NCBI RefSeq assembly: GCF_018336935.1
Contig: NZ_CP068771.1
Location: forward strand, 2,294,001 to 2,358,000
Source: Serratia plymuthica
Lineage (GTDB): Bacteria > Pseudomonadota > Gammaproteobacteria > Enterobacterales > Enterobacteriaceae
Direction of reading: 5' to 3'
Length of the DNA stretch: 64,000 nt
Position 1 is the first letter of the stretch. Each line of letters starts with the position of its first letter. The notes beneath the pieces are model-generated. The model was not told where the DNA came from and searched no databases. It saw only the letters and a program-made list of their open reading frames with translations. Positions 17,592 to 26,544 of the stretch are shown here, piece by piece. A program made the translations under genes and the position numbers.

Positions 17592-18815
17592 TCAGGCCCG
17601 CTGTTGGAGCCATTCGCGATAGCGTCGGGTTATGCGCTTTGCGCGCAGTTGGTCAACGATTAACGAGACCAGCGGCGAGTAACGTACGTTGCGCGAGTGG
17701 CCGTTGCCCAGTGCGTGCAGGCGGCGAGTGACCAGCGCCATGCGAGCCAGCGCCGCCATAGTTTTGTTTTTCCATTCCACCGGTTTGGGCAACGCGTGCG
17801 GTTCCTTGCCGGCTTGCCACTGCAGCGGCAGGTCGGGTACCTCCGCCAGAGCCGTTGCAATGCCTGCCACCGCAACACCGCTATCCAGCACTTGCTGAGC
17901 GACAGCCTTGCGAGCGATGCCGCCCGTCGTCATTATCGGCATGTCGGCGACCGCCGCAAGCTCACGGGCGAACGTCAGGAAATAGGCTTCACGCGCCAAC
18001 GTACGGCCATCCGTCGTTTTGCCCTGCATTGCCGGGCTTTCGTAGCTGCCGCCGGACAATTCGACCAGATCGACCGGCAAACGGTTAAGCAGCAGGATCA
18101 CCTGCTTCGCATCGTCTTCGGAGAAGCCGCCGCGCTGGAAATCGGCGGAGTTCAGCTTGATCGCCACGCAAAAACCTGGCGATACCCGCTCACGCACGGC
18201 GCGTACCACCTCCAACAGCAAACGCGCGCGATTAGGGAGGCTGCCACCCCATTGATCGGTACGCTGATTGGCCAGCGGCGACAGGAACTGAGAGATCAAA
18301 TAACCGTGCGCAGCATGAATTTGCACCCCGGTAAACCCCGCTTGCTCTGCGGCGTGCGCGGTGGCGGCAAAGCGGGTGATGACTTCATCGATCTGCGCCG
18401 GGCTCATGGCGGTTGGCTGAGCGAACAGCTTGCTGTGCTTCCCCATTTCCAGCGGGACAGCTGAGGGGGCCCAAACGTTGCCGCCCATAGCGGCCATGAC
18501 CTGGCGGCCGGGGTGATTAATCTGCATCCAGACTTGCGTGCCGTTGTGGCGCGCAGCTTTTGCCCAGGCTTTAAAGGGTTCCAGCGGGGTATCCGCCTCA
18601 AGCGCCACGCTACCTGCGCCGGTCATTGCCCGGCCGTCGATCATGACGTTGCCGGTAATGATTAAACCGACGCCACCCTGCGCCCAGTTGCGGTATAAAC
18701 GATGCAGTGCGGGGCCGGGCAGTTGGCCTGCGTCGGCCAGATTTTCTTCCATCGCGGCTTTCGCCAAACGGTTCGGAAGGCGGCTGCCGTTAGGCAGAGT
18801 CAGCGGGTTAAACAT
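17592..18815 (-). CDS. Old Yellow Enzyme-family NADH:flavin oxidoreductase
   Basis: 407-residue FMN-dependent ene-reductase-type TIM barrel. Family landmarks are FNPLTLPNGSRLPNRL at the N-terminus, QINHPGRQ, the substrate-binding HAAHGYLISQFLSP, and LSGGSYESP and TTGGIAR phosphate-binding segments. It lacks the C-terminal FeS/FAD domains of 2,4-dienoyl-CoA reductase, so it is a single-domain member. Divergent from a MerR regulator whose operator overlaps its promoter, so it is probably induced by a redox-active or electrophilic compound sensed by that regulator. Substrate not known. Confidence 0.92.
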   Translation of the reverse strand: MFNPLTLPNGSRLPNRLAKAAMEENLADAGQLPGPALHRLYRNWAQGGVGLIITGNVMIDGRAMTGAGSVALEADTPLEPFKAWAKAARHNGTQVWMQINHPGRQVMAAMGGNVWAPSAVPLEMGKHSKLFAQPTAMSPAQIDEVITRFAATAHAAEQAGFTGVQIHAAHGYLISQFLSPLANQRTDQWGGSLPNRARLLLEVVRAVRERVSPGFCVAIKLNSADFQRGGFSEDDAKQVILLLNRLPVDLVELSGGSYESPAMQGKTTDGRTLAREAYFLTFARELAAVADMPIMTTGGIARKAVAQQVLDSGVAVAGIATALAEVPDLPLQWQAGKEPHALPKPVEWKNKTMAALARMALVTRRLHALGNGHSRNVRYSPLVSLIVDQLRAKRITRRYREWLQQRA

Positions 18816-18850
18816 GATGGTGATTCCTTAATCGGTAGTCGATATCATGT

Positions 18851-18881
18851 AGACTAAGGTTAAAGTTAACTTTAAGGTCAA
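18851..18881 (-). promoter_or_regulatory. MerR-type promoter with 19-bp spacer and palindromic operator
   Basis: On the minus strand a -35 box TTGACC (18881-18876) and a -10-like TAGTCT (18856-18851) are separated by 19 bp. The spacer holds the perfect 16-bp palindrome TTAAAGTTAACTTTAA (18860-18875). An over-long spacer with a centred dyad is the hallmark of MerR-family activation by DNA twisting. It drives the oxidoreductase, and the palindrome lies 11 bases before the merR-type start codon, so autorepression is likely. Confidence 0.75.
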
Positions 18882-18886
18882 GCGAA

Positions 18887-19333
18887 ATGAAAATAGGTGA
18901 GCTGGCGGAGCGTTCGGGCATAGCGGCATCGGCGATACGCTACTATGAACAACAGGGGTTGTTGCCTAAAGCGGTGCGCGGCGCCAATGGTTATCGCCTG
19001 TATGGGCAAGCGTCGCTGGAGCGGCTGCATTTGATTCAGCTCGGGCAAAGCCTGGGTTTTACGCTGGAAACCATGGGGAACCTGCTGGCGCTGGAGGGCG
19101 TAGGCGTAGCCTATGAAGACAGCCTGACGCAAAACATCGAGGCGCGGCTTGCCGAAATCGACCGGGTAATGGCGACCCTGAGCGCCCAGCGGGAATCGCT
19201 GTTGGAAGCGAAACGCAAACTGGCCACCCTGGGCATCGAAGGCATGTGTCAGGAAACATCGGATTTGGTGGCAACGAAGACAGCGCGTCATCGGCAAAAA
19301 AGTGACGAGGTCACTACAACATCGGGTAAATGA
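18887..19333 (+). CDS. MerR-family transcriptional regulator
   Basis: 148 residues. The N-terminal MerR winged helix is clear (MKIGELAERSGIAASAIRYYEQQGLL, then GYRLYG), followed by a dimerising coiled coil (about 80-118: EARLAEIDRVMATLSAQRESLLEAKRKL). The short C-terminal tail has a single Cys (EGMCQE) and no metal-binding Cys cluster like SoxR or CueR, so the inducer is probably an organic or redox compound. It is divergent from the oxidoreductase it most likely activates and is followed closely by an NTF2-like gene. Confidence 0.92.
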   Translation: MKIGELAERSGIAASAIRYYEQQGLLPKAVRGANGYRLYGQASLERLHLIQLGQSLGFTLETMGNLLALEGVGVAYEDSLTQNIEARLAEIDRVMATLSAQRESLLEAKRKLATLGIEGMCQETSDLVATKTARHRQKSDEVTTTSGK

Positions 19334-19364
19334 ACCCGCAGCTGTGAGCAAAAAGGAGCGTGTT

Positions 19365-19742
19365 TTGACTGTTTCAGCCATGATCCCAATGCTGGAGATG
19401 CAGTTGCATCAACCGGCGACGCGCAACAACCGCAAGCTGGTCAGTGAATTGCTGCATGACGATTTTGAAGAGACGGGCCGTTCGGGGCAGCATTATGATA
19501 AGCGGCAAACCGTTGCGGCGCTGGCGCAAGAAACCGGCCGGGCAGTGATCCATGCCGAAGATTTCAAACTGGCCATGATTACGGAAGGGGTGGCGTTGCT
19601 GACGTACAAAAGCTTTCAGCGTGATGCCGCAGGCAATATCACGGGGCGCACGTTGCGCTCATCTGTCTGGGTGTTATCGGAACATCAGACTGGCCAGCGT
19701 TGGCAGCTGCGTTTTCATCAGGGCACGCCGGTAACGGAGTAA
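19365..19742 (+). CDS. NTF2-like / DUF4440-type small protein
   Basis: About 125 residues with the cone-shaped NTF2-like pattern: an N-terminal helix ending LLHDDFEETGRSG, then YDKRQTVAALAQ, and C-terminal strands RTLRSSVWVLSEHQ and WQLRFHQGTPV. Members include ketosteroid-isomerase-like and SnoaL-like proteins; the reaction here is unknown. The frame is open upstream, but AAGGAG sits 6 bases before a TTG at 19365, which I take as the start (ATG 19380 is the alternative). It follows the merR-type gene by about 30 bases. Confidence 0.75.
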   Translation: MTVSAMIPMLEMQLHQPATRNNRKLVSELLHDDFEETGRSGQHYDKRQTVAALAQETGRAVIHAEDFKLAMITEGVALLTYKSFQRDAAGNITGRTLRSSVWVLSEHQTGQRWQLRFHQGTPVTE

Positions 19743-19767
19743 TTGTTCATTAAAGCCTCGCGCACCC

Positions 19768-19795
19768 CAATAAAAAGAAAGCGGGCAATACCCGC
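19768..19795 (-). terminator. Rho-independent terminator of the MipA gene
   Basis: On the minus strand GCGGG-TATTG-CCCGC is followed by TTTCTTTTT. It lies immediately downstream of the MipA stop codon. Confidence 0.75.
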
Positions 19796-19796
19796 G

Positions 19797-20549
19797 TCAG
19801 AATGAGTAATTAACGCCAAAGGAGAGCGAGCCGGTATTTGATTTATCCACCATTGGGCTGTCTTTAACGGTATTTGGCAGCGATTCGTAGCGCGCAGAGA
19901 CAAAAGTCTCCCAGCTTTGATTAATATAATAGCGCGCGGCCAATTCCAGGTAAGGGGTAAAACTGTCGTCCGGGGTATAACTGGCCAGCCCGCTTCGGCG
20001 CGATTCGCCGGCGTTGATGCCATAGTAATATTTATTTTGGTTTTTGCTGTCCCATCTAACGCCGGCTATCGGCGTGATTTCCCAGTCATTCAGGTGGATG
20101 GGGTACAGATAGGCCAGATCGCCCACCAGGCCGTTGCTATTGTTCAACAGGTCAGCGGAAAGCGCCGTGCGAATCGCTCCCCAATCGGCGCGATGGGTGT
20201 ACTCAAAACCGGCCATTACGGTTGAGCGGCGCTTGTTCAGTCGCTTCATTTGCTCATCGTCACTGTCGCCGGGTTTGAAATGCAACGGCGAATAATAGCC
20301 CATCACATCCAGTTGATTCTGTTCGTCTTTCCACAGGTGATACCCCCCCTTTAACCCGTGCAGATAAAAATCCTCACCCTCATACCCAATGAGCGGCAGA
20401 GCGGTCAGGGTGTTGTCCGTATCACGATAGGGGCTGATGCCGCTTCCTGCGGCTGCGCCAAGCGACCATTCACCGGCGAACGCGCCCGACGCATAGAAAA
20501 GAGGAAGAATCAAAAGCACTCGGCATTTCATTAGGGGGTAAAGGCTCAT
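19797..20549 (-). CDS. MipA/OmpV-family outer-membrane protein
   Basis: 250 residues with a signal peptide (MSLYPLMKCRVLLILPLFYASGAFA, cleavage before GEWS). The mature part is beta-barrel-like with alternating strands and ends in the aromatic outer-membrane signature VNYSF. Family features include GAAAGSGISPYR and the LGLKGGY-like HGLKGGYHLW strand. MipA scaffolds murein synthases in E. coli, but most family members have no known role. The frame is open further upstream; the ATG at 20549 is preferred because it follows AGGT and begins the signal peptide. Its own terminator lies directly downstream. Confidence 0.85.
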   Translation of the reverse strand: MSLYPLMKCRVLLILPLFYASGAFAGEWSLGAAAGSGISPYRDTDNTLTALPLIGYEGEDFYLHGLKGGYHLWKDEQNQLDVMGYYSPLHFKPGDSDDEQMKRLNKRRSTVMAGFEYTHRADWGAIRTALSADLLNNSNGLVGDLAYLYPIHLNDWEITPIAGVRWDSKNQNKYYYGINAGESRRSGLASYTPDDSFTPYLELAARYYINQSWETFVSARYESLPNTVKDSPMVDKSNTGSLSFGVNYSF

Positions 20550-20919
20550 AAAGTCTACCTGAATATCAATATCCACGGAGTGTGGTACTCAGGGAATCTA
20601 TAGCAACAAAGGTACAAAAAACTCACATTTCCATTTTTTTTACGCGAGCTTGATTATTTGCTTACAAAGGATAACGCCTTGCCTTAGCCGTTATTTTTCG
20701 GCTTTTATTCCCCAGGCGATTGGAGAAAAAGTTTAAGAGTGTCAGGTTTGTGAAAGTAATGTGAAAGGCCGGTGGCTTGCTTTGAATTATTTATTGGGCG
20801 AGCAGTCAGTAGGATATCTATTTAAATGACAATGCCGAGAATAATATGCCGATAAAAACGGATGTCCCGCATGGCCTTGGTAAAAATTTCCCCACAATTA
20901 TAAAGCTGACGCAGTATTT
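20550..20919. other. Divergent intergenic region, MipA / BamA paralogue
   Basis: AT-rich 370 bases between divergent outer-membrane protein genes. No gene, clear operator or hairpin is seen. Confidence 0.5.
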
Positions 20920-23364
20920 ATGAACACTCGAGACATACCAATCAAGATGAAGAAATCAATTGTTGCGATGCTATTCCTTAACAGCCTGTCGGCCTATGCC
21001 GCAGACGGGTTCCGGGTGAAAGATATCCATTTTGAAGGGCTCCAGCGCGTTGCGCCAGGCGCCGCGTTACTGAGTATGCCGGTACGCGTTGGCGATACAC
21101 TGTCTGACGAAGATATCAGCAATACTATCCGCGCGTTGTTCAGCACCGGGAACTTCGACGATGTGCAGATTCTGCGTGACGATCATGTTCTGATTATTAA
21201 AGTCAAAGAGCGGCCGACGATTGCCGGTATCTCTTTCTCCGGCAACAAAACGGTGAAAGACGACATGCTGAAACAGAACCTTGAGTCTTCAGGAGTGCGC
21301 GTGGGTGAAGCTCTGGATCGCACCAGGCTGTTTTCGATCGAACAAGGCATGGAGGATTTTTACTACAGCGTGGGAAAATACAACGCCCGCGTAAAAGCGG
21401 TGATCACGCCATTACCGCGTAATCGCATCGATCTGAAGCTGGTGTTCACCGAAGGAGGGGTGGCCAAAATTCAGCAGATCAACGTGATTGGCAATCAGGC
21501 TTTCCGCACGGACGAACTGCTCGCCAACCTGCAACTGCGCGATGACGTGCCTTGGTGGAACCTGGCGAGCGATCGCAAGTACCAGAAACAGAAACTGGCC
21601 GGCGATCTTGAAACCTTGCGCAGTTTTTACCTCGATCGGGGTTATGCAAACTTCAAAATCGACTCAACCCAGGTGAGCCTGACTCCGGACAAAAAGGGCA
21701 TTTATATCACCATCAACCTTACCGAAGGCTGCCGGTACTCGCTGTCCGGTACCTTGCTGAATGGCAATATGGCGGGGTACTTGCCGCAGATTGTGGCCTT
21801 GACGAATATCCAGCCGGGCGAGTTGTACAATGGCGCAAAAATCACGCGTATGGAAAATGACATCAAGCAGTTACTGGGGCGTTACGGCTACGCTTTCCCG
21901 CAGGTAGGGATAGAACCTGAAATCAATCAGAAGGACAAAACGGTAAAACTACACGTCAATGTCGATGCCGGTAAGCGCTACTCGGTGAGGAGGATCCGCT
22001 TTGAAGGTAACGGTACGTCGAAAGATTCCGTTTTGCGGCGCGAGATGAGGCAAATGGAGGGGGCGTGGTTAGGTAACGATCAGGTAGAACAGGGCAAGCA
22101 ACGCCTGAATCGCACCGGCTTTTTTGAAACGGTGGAAACGGAAACCCAGCGAGTACCGGGATCGCCGGATCAGGTCGATGTGGTCTATAAGGTTAAAGAG
22201 CGCAATACGGGGACCTTTAACTTTGGGCTCGGTTACGGCACGGATAGCGGAGCCAGCTTTCAAGTGGGCGTCAGCCAGGACAATTGGCTGGGTAGCGGGA
22301 ATACCGTCGGTTTTAATGGCACCAAAAGCGACTCCCAGACCTATATCGAATTGTCGATGACTGACCCTTATTTTACGGTGGACGGCGTAAGTTTAGGCGG
22401 GAAGATCTCTTATAACGACTACAACGCGGAAGATGACGATCTCTCCGAATACACCATGAAAAGCCTGGGCATCGGCGGAAATCTTGGCTTCCCGATCGGC
22501 GAAAACAGTTCGCTTGGCCTTGGTCTCGACTATGCCAATACTCGTCTTAGCGGTATGGCACCGCAGGTGGCCATGTGGCGCTACCTCAATTCAGTCAATG
22601 TAAACCCCGGCATCACCACCAAAGACAACGATAACGATGCCCATTTAACGGCCAATGATTTCTTTACGACCCTGGGGTGGAATTACAACACGCTTGACCG
22701 CGGTTTCTTCCCGACAGACGGGACTAGCGCCAGTCTGAACGCCAAGATTACCGTGCCGGGTTCGACCAACAGTTACTACAAGGTGACGTTCAGCGCCAAT
22801 CACTATCTGCCATTGAGTAGCGATAATAAATGGATAGTGATGGGGCGCACCAAAGCCGGCTATGCCGATGGTTTCGGCGGTCATGAGGTGCCGTTCTACG
22901 ATAACTTTAATGCCGGCGGTTCCAGCAGCGTACGCGGTTTTTCGTCCAACAGTATCGGCCCTAAAGCGGCTTATTATCGTTGCAACGGGTCGGAGAGTGC
23001 CTACAGCGACTGCCCGGTCGACAAATCCGATGATGCCGTGGGCGGTAACGCCATGGCCATTGCCAGTACCGAGTTGATATTCCCGACGCCGTTCATTAAT
23101 GACCGCTATACCAATTCGTTGCGCACCTCAGTGTTTGTCGATGCCGGTACGGTCTGGGACACCCATTGGCAGAATACCTCGCAAACGCTCGCGGCAGGGA
23201 TCTCGGACTACGGTGATCCGAGCAATATCCGCGTTTCGGCCGGTATTGCACTACAATGGCAATCGCCGTTGGGGCCGTTATCCTTCTCCTATGCGTTCCC
23301 GATCAAAAAGTACGAAGGAGACAAGGCAGAGCAATTCCAGTTCAACATCGGTAAAACCTGGTAA
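20920..23364 (+). CDS. BamA paralogue (Omp85 outer-membrane assembly protein)
   Basis: 814 residues, full length for BamA. A signal peptide ([18 protein letters not shown], mature start ADGF) is followed by five POTRA domains (about 30-430), including [19 protein letters not shown] and [16 protein letters not shown], and a 16-strand barrel. Lid-loop motif VRGF is present ([16 protein letters not shown]), and the C-terminus ends FQFNIGKTW like canonical BamA. The true bamA is expected between rseP and skp; here the gene stands alone beside unrelated genes, so this should be a second copy. Barrel loops (for example [14 protein letters not shown] with two Cys) differ from E. coli. Start is the first ATG; the ATG at 20947 begins the signal peptide proper. 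Confidence 0.9.
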   Translation: MNTRDIPIKMKKSIVAMLFLNSLSAYAADGFRVKDIHFEGLQRVAPGAALLSMPVRVGDTLSDEDISNTIRALFSTGNFDDVQILRDDHVLIIKVKERPTIAGISFSGNKTVKDDMLKQNLESSGVRVGEALDRTRLFSIEQGMEDFYYSVGKYNARVKAVITPLPRNRIDLKLVFTEGGVAKIQQINVIGNQAFRTDELLANLQLRDDVPWWNLASDRKYQKQKLAGDLETLRSFYLDRGYANFKIDSTQVSLTPDKKGIYITINLTEGCRYSLSGTLLNGNMAGYLPQIVALTNIQPGELYNGAKITRMENDIKQLLGRYGYAFPQVGIEPEINQKDKTVKLHVNVDAGKRYSVRRIRFEGNGTSKDSVLRREMRQMEGAWLGNDQVEQGKQRLNRTGFFETVETETQRVPGSPDQVDVVYKVKERNTGTFNFGLGYGTDSGASFQVGVSQDNWLGSGNTVGFNGTKSDSQTYIELSMTDPYFTVDGVSLGGKISYNDYNAEDDDLSEYTMKSLGIGGNLGFPIGENSSLGLGLDYANTRLSGMAPQVAMWRYLNSVNVNPGITTKDNDNDAHLTANDFFTTLGWNYNTLDRGFFPTDGTSASLNAKITVPGSTNSYYKVTFSANHYLPLSSDNKWIVMGRTKAGYADGFGGHEVPFYDNFNAGGSSSVRGFSSNSIGPKAAYYRCNGSESAYSDCPVDKSDDAVGGNAMAIASTELIFPTPFINDRYTNSLRTSVFVDAGTVWDTHWQNTSQTLAAGISDYGDPSNIRVSAGIALQWQSPLGPLSFSYAFPIKKYEGDKAEQFQFNIGKTW

Positions 23365-23373
23365 CCCAACACC

Positions 23374-23400
23374 AAGCCTGCAAATCTCCGCAGGCTTTCT
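23374..23400 (+). terminator. Terminator after BamA paralogue
   Basis: AAGCCTGC-AAATCTCC-GCAGGCTT followed by TCT, ten bases after the stop codon. An 8-bp GC-rich stem. Confidence 0.75.
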
Positions 23401-23685
23401 GGTTCAATAATAGATTGATAATAAGCAATAAAATTCATTTTACGATGGAGCAGATTTTTTTGCTGACACCTTACAGCAAGAGGCTGTCATGGTAGTGATT
23501 TACATCTATTAATTTTGTGATTGCCATCGTTTATTGCATCGATAAGGTGATTTGAACCGCATTATTTTTCATCGTTATCCCGTTGTTATCGGAAAAGTGA
23601 CTTATCTCTCTTTTTAATTGGCCGCCGAGATCTATTTTTTCATTGTTTTAGCTAAAACCTTTCAGCTAACGTTAAGGACAGCACC

Positions 23686-24891
23686 ATGAAAAAATTAATG
23701 GCAATTTCGGCGGTTATCTCTTTGATTTCATGCGCAGTAAACGCGCAGACAATTGTATTGACCGACTCGGAAAAAGGCATTGAACAAGGCAATTGGCAAA
23801 CCGACAGCCAAAAGCTGAACATCGCAGGGGCAAGTTTCAGCTTACAACAGCAGGTACTGCACGGCGGAAAACAAGAAGGCTCCAAGGTGATCACCTTAAG
23901 CAGCGGCGGCCTGACGATTGCTCTAAGCCCGACACGCGGCATGAATATTCTGAATGTGAAAGGATCAGACGTCCGGCTGGGCTGGGATTCACCGGTGACC
24001 GAGGTGGTCAACCCGGCCTACATCAATCTGGACAGCCGCAATGGGTTGGGGTGGTTGGACGGTTTTAATGAAATGATGGTGCGCTGCGGCTTTGAATGGA
24101 CCGGGCACCCAGGCGTCGACAACGGCACGCTTTACACGCTGCATGGCCGTGCCGGCAACACGCCGGCCTCGAAAGTGGTGATCGAGATCGCCGAGAAAGC
24201 CCCGTACGAAGTTCGCATTCGCGGGTTGCTGAAAGAAAACACCTTCAAGAAAAGCAACCTGGAAACCTGGACCGAACTGCGCTATGTCCCTGGTGCCCAA
24301 TCGTTTTCAATCCATGATCGCGTGACTAATCGCGCCGATTACCCACGGGATTACGAAATCATTTACCACAGCAACTTTGGCAAACCGGTGCTGGAAGAGG
24401 GTGCGGTATTCAGCGCCCCGATCAAGGAAATTTCACCCTTTAACGACTACGCCAAAGCCGGTCTGAAAGACTGGGCAACCTATCAGGGCCCGACCAAAGG
24501 CTTTGATGAAATGGTGTTCAACATCCTGCCTTATGCAGATGCGCAGGGTAAAACGCTCGCCATGCTGCACAACCGGCGCGGGGATCGCGGTGTGGCGATA
24601 GGTTTTGATACCCACCAGCTGCCGCTGCTGACATTGTGGAAGAATACGGACACCGAACGCCAGGGTTACGTCACCGGGATTGAACCGGGGACCAACTATG
24701 CCTATCCGGTGAAAATTGAACGGGAACAAGGGCGTATCAAACAGCTGCAGCCAGGCCAAAGTACCGACTTTGAGCTGACCTATACCTTGCTGAAAGACGC
24801 TGAACAGGTGAAGCTGTACCAGGACAAGATCAAGACGCTGCAGGGGAGCAATCAGCCCAAGCTGGTTGAGACGCCTATCGCAGTCGAATAG
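23686..24891 (+). CDS. Periplasmic aldose 1-epimerase-like protein (DUF4432 type)
   Basis: 401 residues with a signal peptide (MKKLMAISAVISLISCAVNA). The mature part resembles the DUF4432/galactose-mutarotase-like beta-sandwich: LSPTRGMNILNV, WDSPVTEVVNP, the MMVRCGFEWTG-HPG segment, TLHGRAGNTPA, and a TGIEPGTNYAYP strand near the C-terminus. Such proteins bind or epimerise sugars; a periplasmic location is unusual, since mutarotases are mostly cytoplasmic. It lies next to a sugar PTS and porin locus, convergent with its LacI regulator, which suggests glycan use, but the link is inference. A strong bidirectional terminator follows. Confidence 0.8.
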   Translation: MKKLMAISAVISLISCAVNAQTIVLTDSEKGIEQGNWQTDSQKLNIAGASFSLQQQVLHGGKQEGSKVITLSSGGLTIALSPTRGMNILNVKGSDVRLGWDSPVTEVVNPAYINLDSRNGLGWLDGFNEMMVRCGFEWTGHPGVDNGTLYTLHGRAGNTPASKVVIEIAEKAPYEVRIRGLLKENTFKKSNLETWTELRYVPGAQSFSIHDRVTNRADYPRDYEIIYHSNFGKPVLEEGAVFSAPIKEISPFNDYAKAGLKDWATYQGPTKGFDEMVFNILPYADAQGKTLAMLHNRRGDRGVAIGFDTHQLPLLTLWKNTDTERQGYVTGIEPGTNYAYPVKIEREQGRIKQLQPGQSTDFELTYTLLKDAEQVKLYQDKIKTLQGSNQPKLVETPIAVE

Positions 24892-24921
24892 TCGTCAGTA
24901 GGAAAACAGCAGTACCTTTCG

Positions 24922-24951
24922 CGGGCCAACCTTGTTGGCCCGTTTTGTTTT
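24922..24951. terminator. Strong terminator between convergent genes
   Basis: CGGGCCAAC-CTT-GTTGGCCCG followed by TTTTGTTTT. A perfect 9-bp GC-rich stem with a T-run on the plus strand, ending the epimerase-like gene. It lies about 18 bases from the end of the convergent LacI gene. Confidence 0.9.
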
Positions 24952-24968
24952 CCGGCGGCGACAATCGC

Positions 24969-25922
24969 TTAACGCTTGTGCCTGTCCGGGATAATCAAAT
25001 CCCCGCGCAGCACGCAGGCACCCAGCATGTCCCGGGTTTTTTCCGTCAACCAACTGACGATGCGCGCCGCCATGGCGTCCATTGAATATTCGATGGAGGG
25101 GATCGCCGGAATGCCCGGCAAATGCAGCGAACCGGCCAGGCTGAAGACCATGATGTCGTCCGGTACGGATTTATTGAACGCCTGCAGCTGGGTAATCACC
25201 CGTTGCGCCTCCTGCTCGTCCGCCACCAGCAGCGCGTTGAAATTGAGCGTGGTGGCGTTATTGAGCAGCACCTGTACCGCAACGGAAGAGGTGGTCGAAT
25301 CCATAAACACCAGATTGCGATTGAACGGCAAAAAGTTGTTTTCCAGCGCAAGTTTATAACCGAGCAGCAGTTGTTCGGCAGAGCCGCCGGCATCCGGATG
25401 GATCAACGCTATTTGGCGTCTGCCCTGGCTAATCAGGTAATTGCAGGCGCTTTCGGCGGCGAAAGCGTGGTCGAACTGAATGCTGTTGGGCGTCTCGGCC
25501 TCAACGCAATCGACCAGGATCACGTTGTCATACGGGATGTCGAGCGGGAAACGGGCGCCGATAATCAGCACGTCGTCGCACAACCCGCAGGTGAGTTCGT
25601 CCAGCGCGTTCATTACGCCCGCTTTGGTGTTGGCGAAACGCAACAGCAGATGCTTTTGATGCTGGCTGAGCTGTTTTTCCAGCGCATAAAGATAACCTGT
25701 GGTCTGGTTAATGTTTTCCTGTGCGCAGATAACCCCGATGCAGCCCGTCGATTGGCTAAGCAATGATTGCGCGATCACATTGGGCCGGTAATTGAGCTCT
25801 TCTGCCGCCTGCAAGACCGCGAGACGGCTGGCTTCCTTAACGCCGCGCGATCCACTCAACACCCGCGAGACTGTGGCTTTTGACACCCCAGCTAAACGTG
25901 ATACATCGTTGATTGTTGACAT
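24969..25922 (-). CDS. LacI-family repressor of the beta-glucoside locus
   Basis: 317 residues. The LacI DNA-binding domain is unmistakable (MSTINDVSRLAGVSKATVSRVLSG, then LNYRPNVIAQSLLSQST), followed by a periplasmic-binding-protein-like sensor domain. The frame is open for 14 codons more, but GGAGAAAAG before the ATG at 25922 and the position of the helix-turn-helix decide the start. Divergent from the PTS operon; two operator-like dyads lie between. It most likely represses the PTS/GH1 genes until a phosphorylated beta-glucoside is present. Confidence 0.92.
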   Translation of the reverse strand: MSTINDVSRLAGVSKATVSRVLSGSRGVKEASRLAVLQAAEELNYRPNVIAQSLLSQSTGCIGVICAQENINQTTGYLYALEKQLSQHQKHLLLRFANTKAGVMNALDELTCGLCDDVLIIGARFPLDIPYDNVILVDCVEAETPNSIQFDHAFAAESACNYLISQGRRQIALIHPDAGGSAEQLLLGYKLALENNFLPFNRNLVFMDSTTSSVAVQVLLNNATTLNFNALLVADEQEAQRVITQLQAFNKSVPDDIMVFSLAGSLHLPGIPAIPSIEYSMDAMAARIVSWLTEKTRDMLGACVLRGDLIIPDRHKR

Positions 25923-26018
25923 CTTTTCTCCTGACAGACCCCGCTGCAGCCTGTAAAAACCCATCCGGTAATGGCTCAGATTATCGCCGCCAGCAGTATA
26001 ACCGTTTTCTTTTTTTCA

Positions 26019-26035
26019 TGGAAACCGATTTTCCA
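26019..26035. promoter_or_regulatory. Candidate LacI-family operator 1
   Basis: TGGAAA-CCGAT-TTTCCA, perfect 6-bp arms, in the gap between the divergent lacI-type gene and the PTS operon. Similar to the sites of AscG/GalR-type regulators, with a central CG. Confidence 0.55.
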
Positions 26036-26145
26036 CATCATGTCAAAACCCTTCATGAAGGGACAAAAATCTGTGATGCGAATCCAATAAAAAACCCTTG
26101 CGGCGTCTAGATCATGATGAGTATCACACTTCCACTCTCACCGAA

Positions 26146-26160
26146 TGGAAAACGGTTTCC
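26146..26160. promoter_or_regulatory. Candidate LacI-family operator 2
   Basis: TGGAAAACGGTTTCC, about 60 bases before the IIB start and about 126 bases from operator 1. Read on the other strand it shares GGAAACCG with operator 1, so the pair could support DNA looping. Confidence 0.5.
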
Positions 26161-26217
26161 GTATGATATCCAATCATTCCCGCATTCACGTTATTTACCC
26201 GCTGAGGAAGGTTGTCG

Positions 26218-26532
26218 ATGTACAAAATTATGCTGTGTTGTTCCGCCGGGATGTCTACCAGCCTGCTGGTCAGGAAAATGGTGGAGGCGGCGAATGAAAG
26301 AGGGTTGCCGGTCGAGATCGACGCCTATGGGGTGGCCGAGTTCGATACGCAGTTTCCACGCTACCAGGTGGTGCTGCTGGGGCCACAGGTCAAATATATG
26401 CTTAAAACACTGTCAGAAAAGGCTGCCGTCCAAGGCATACCCGTTCAGCCCATTGATCCGATGGACTACGGCATGCAGCGCGGTGAAAAGGTACTGGACT
26501 ATGCTCTGTCGCTGATCGCAGCGGCGCACTAA
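26218..26532 (+). CDS. PTS IIB component, lactose/chitobiose family
   Basis: 104-residue phosphotransferase IIB with the phospho-cysteine loop MLCCSAGMSTSLL at the N-terminus and the VVLLGPQVKYML strand typical of ChbB-like proteins. It passes phosphate from IIA to sugar entering through IIC. First gene of the IIB-IIC-GH1-IIA operon. TTG and ATG are both possible near the GAGGAAGG ribosome site; the ATG at 26218 matches the family N-terminus. Confidence 0.93.
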   Translation: MYKIMLCCSAGMSTSLLVRKMVEAANERGLPVEIDAYGVAEFDTQFPRYQVVLLGPQVKYMLKTLSEKAAVQGIPVQPIDPMDYGMQRGEKVLDYALSLIAAAH

Positions 26533-26544
26533 AAAGGTGTTCCT

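Noticed and set aside
26072..26087. CRP-like site TGTGA-N6-TCCAA before the PTS operon
   Set aside because: Only one half-site matches well, so I do not list it, although CRP control of such an operon is likely.
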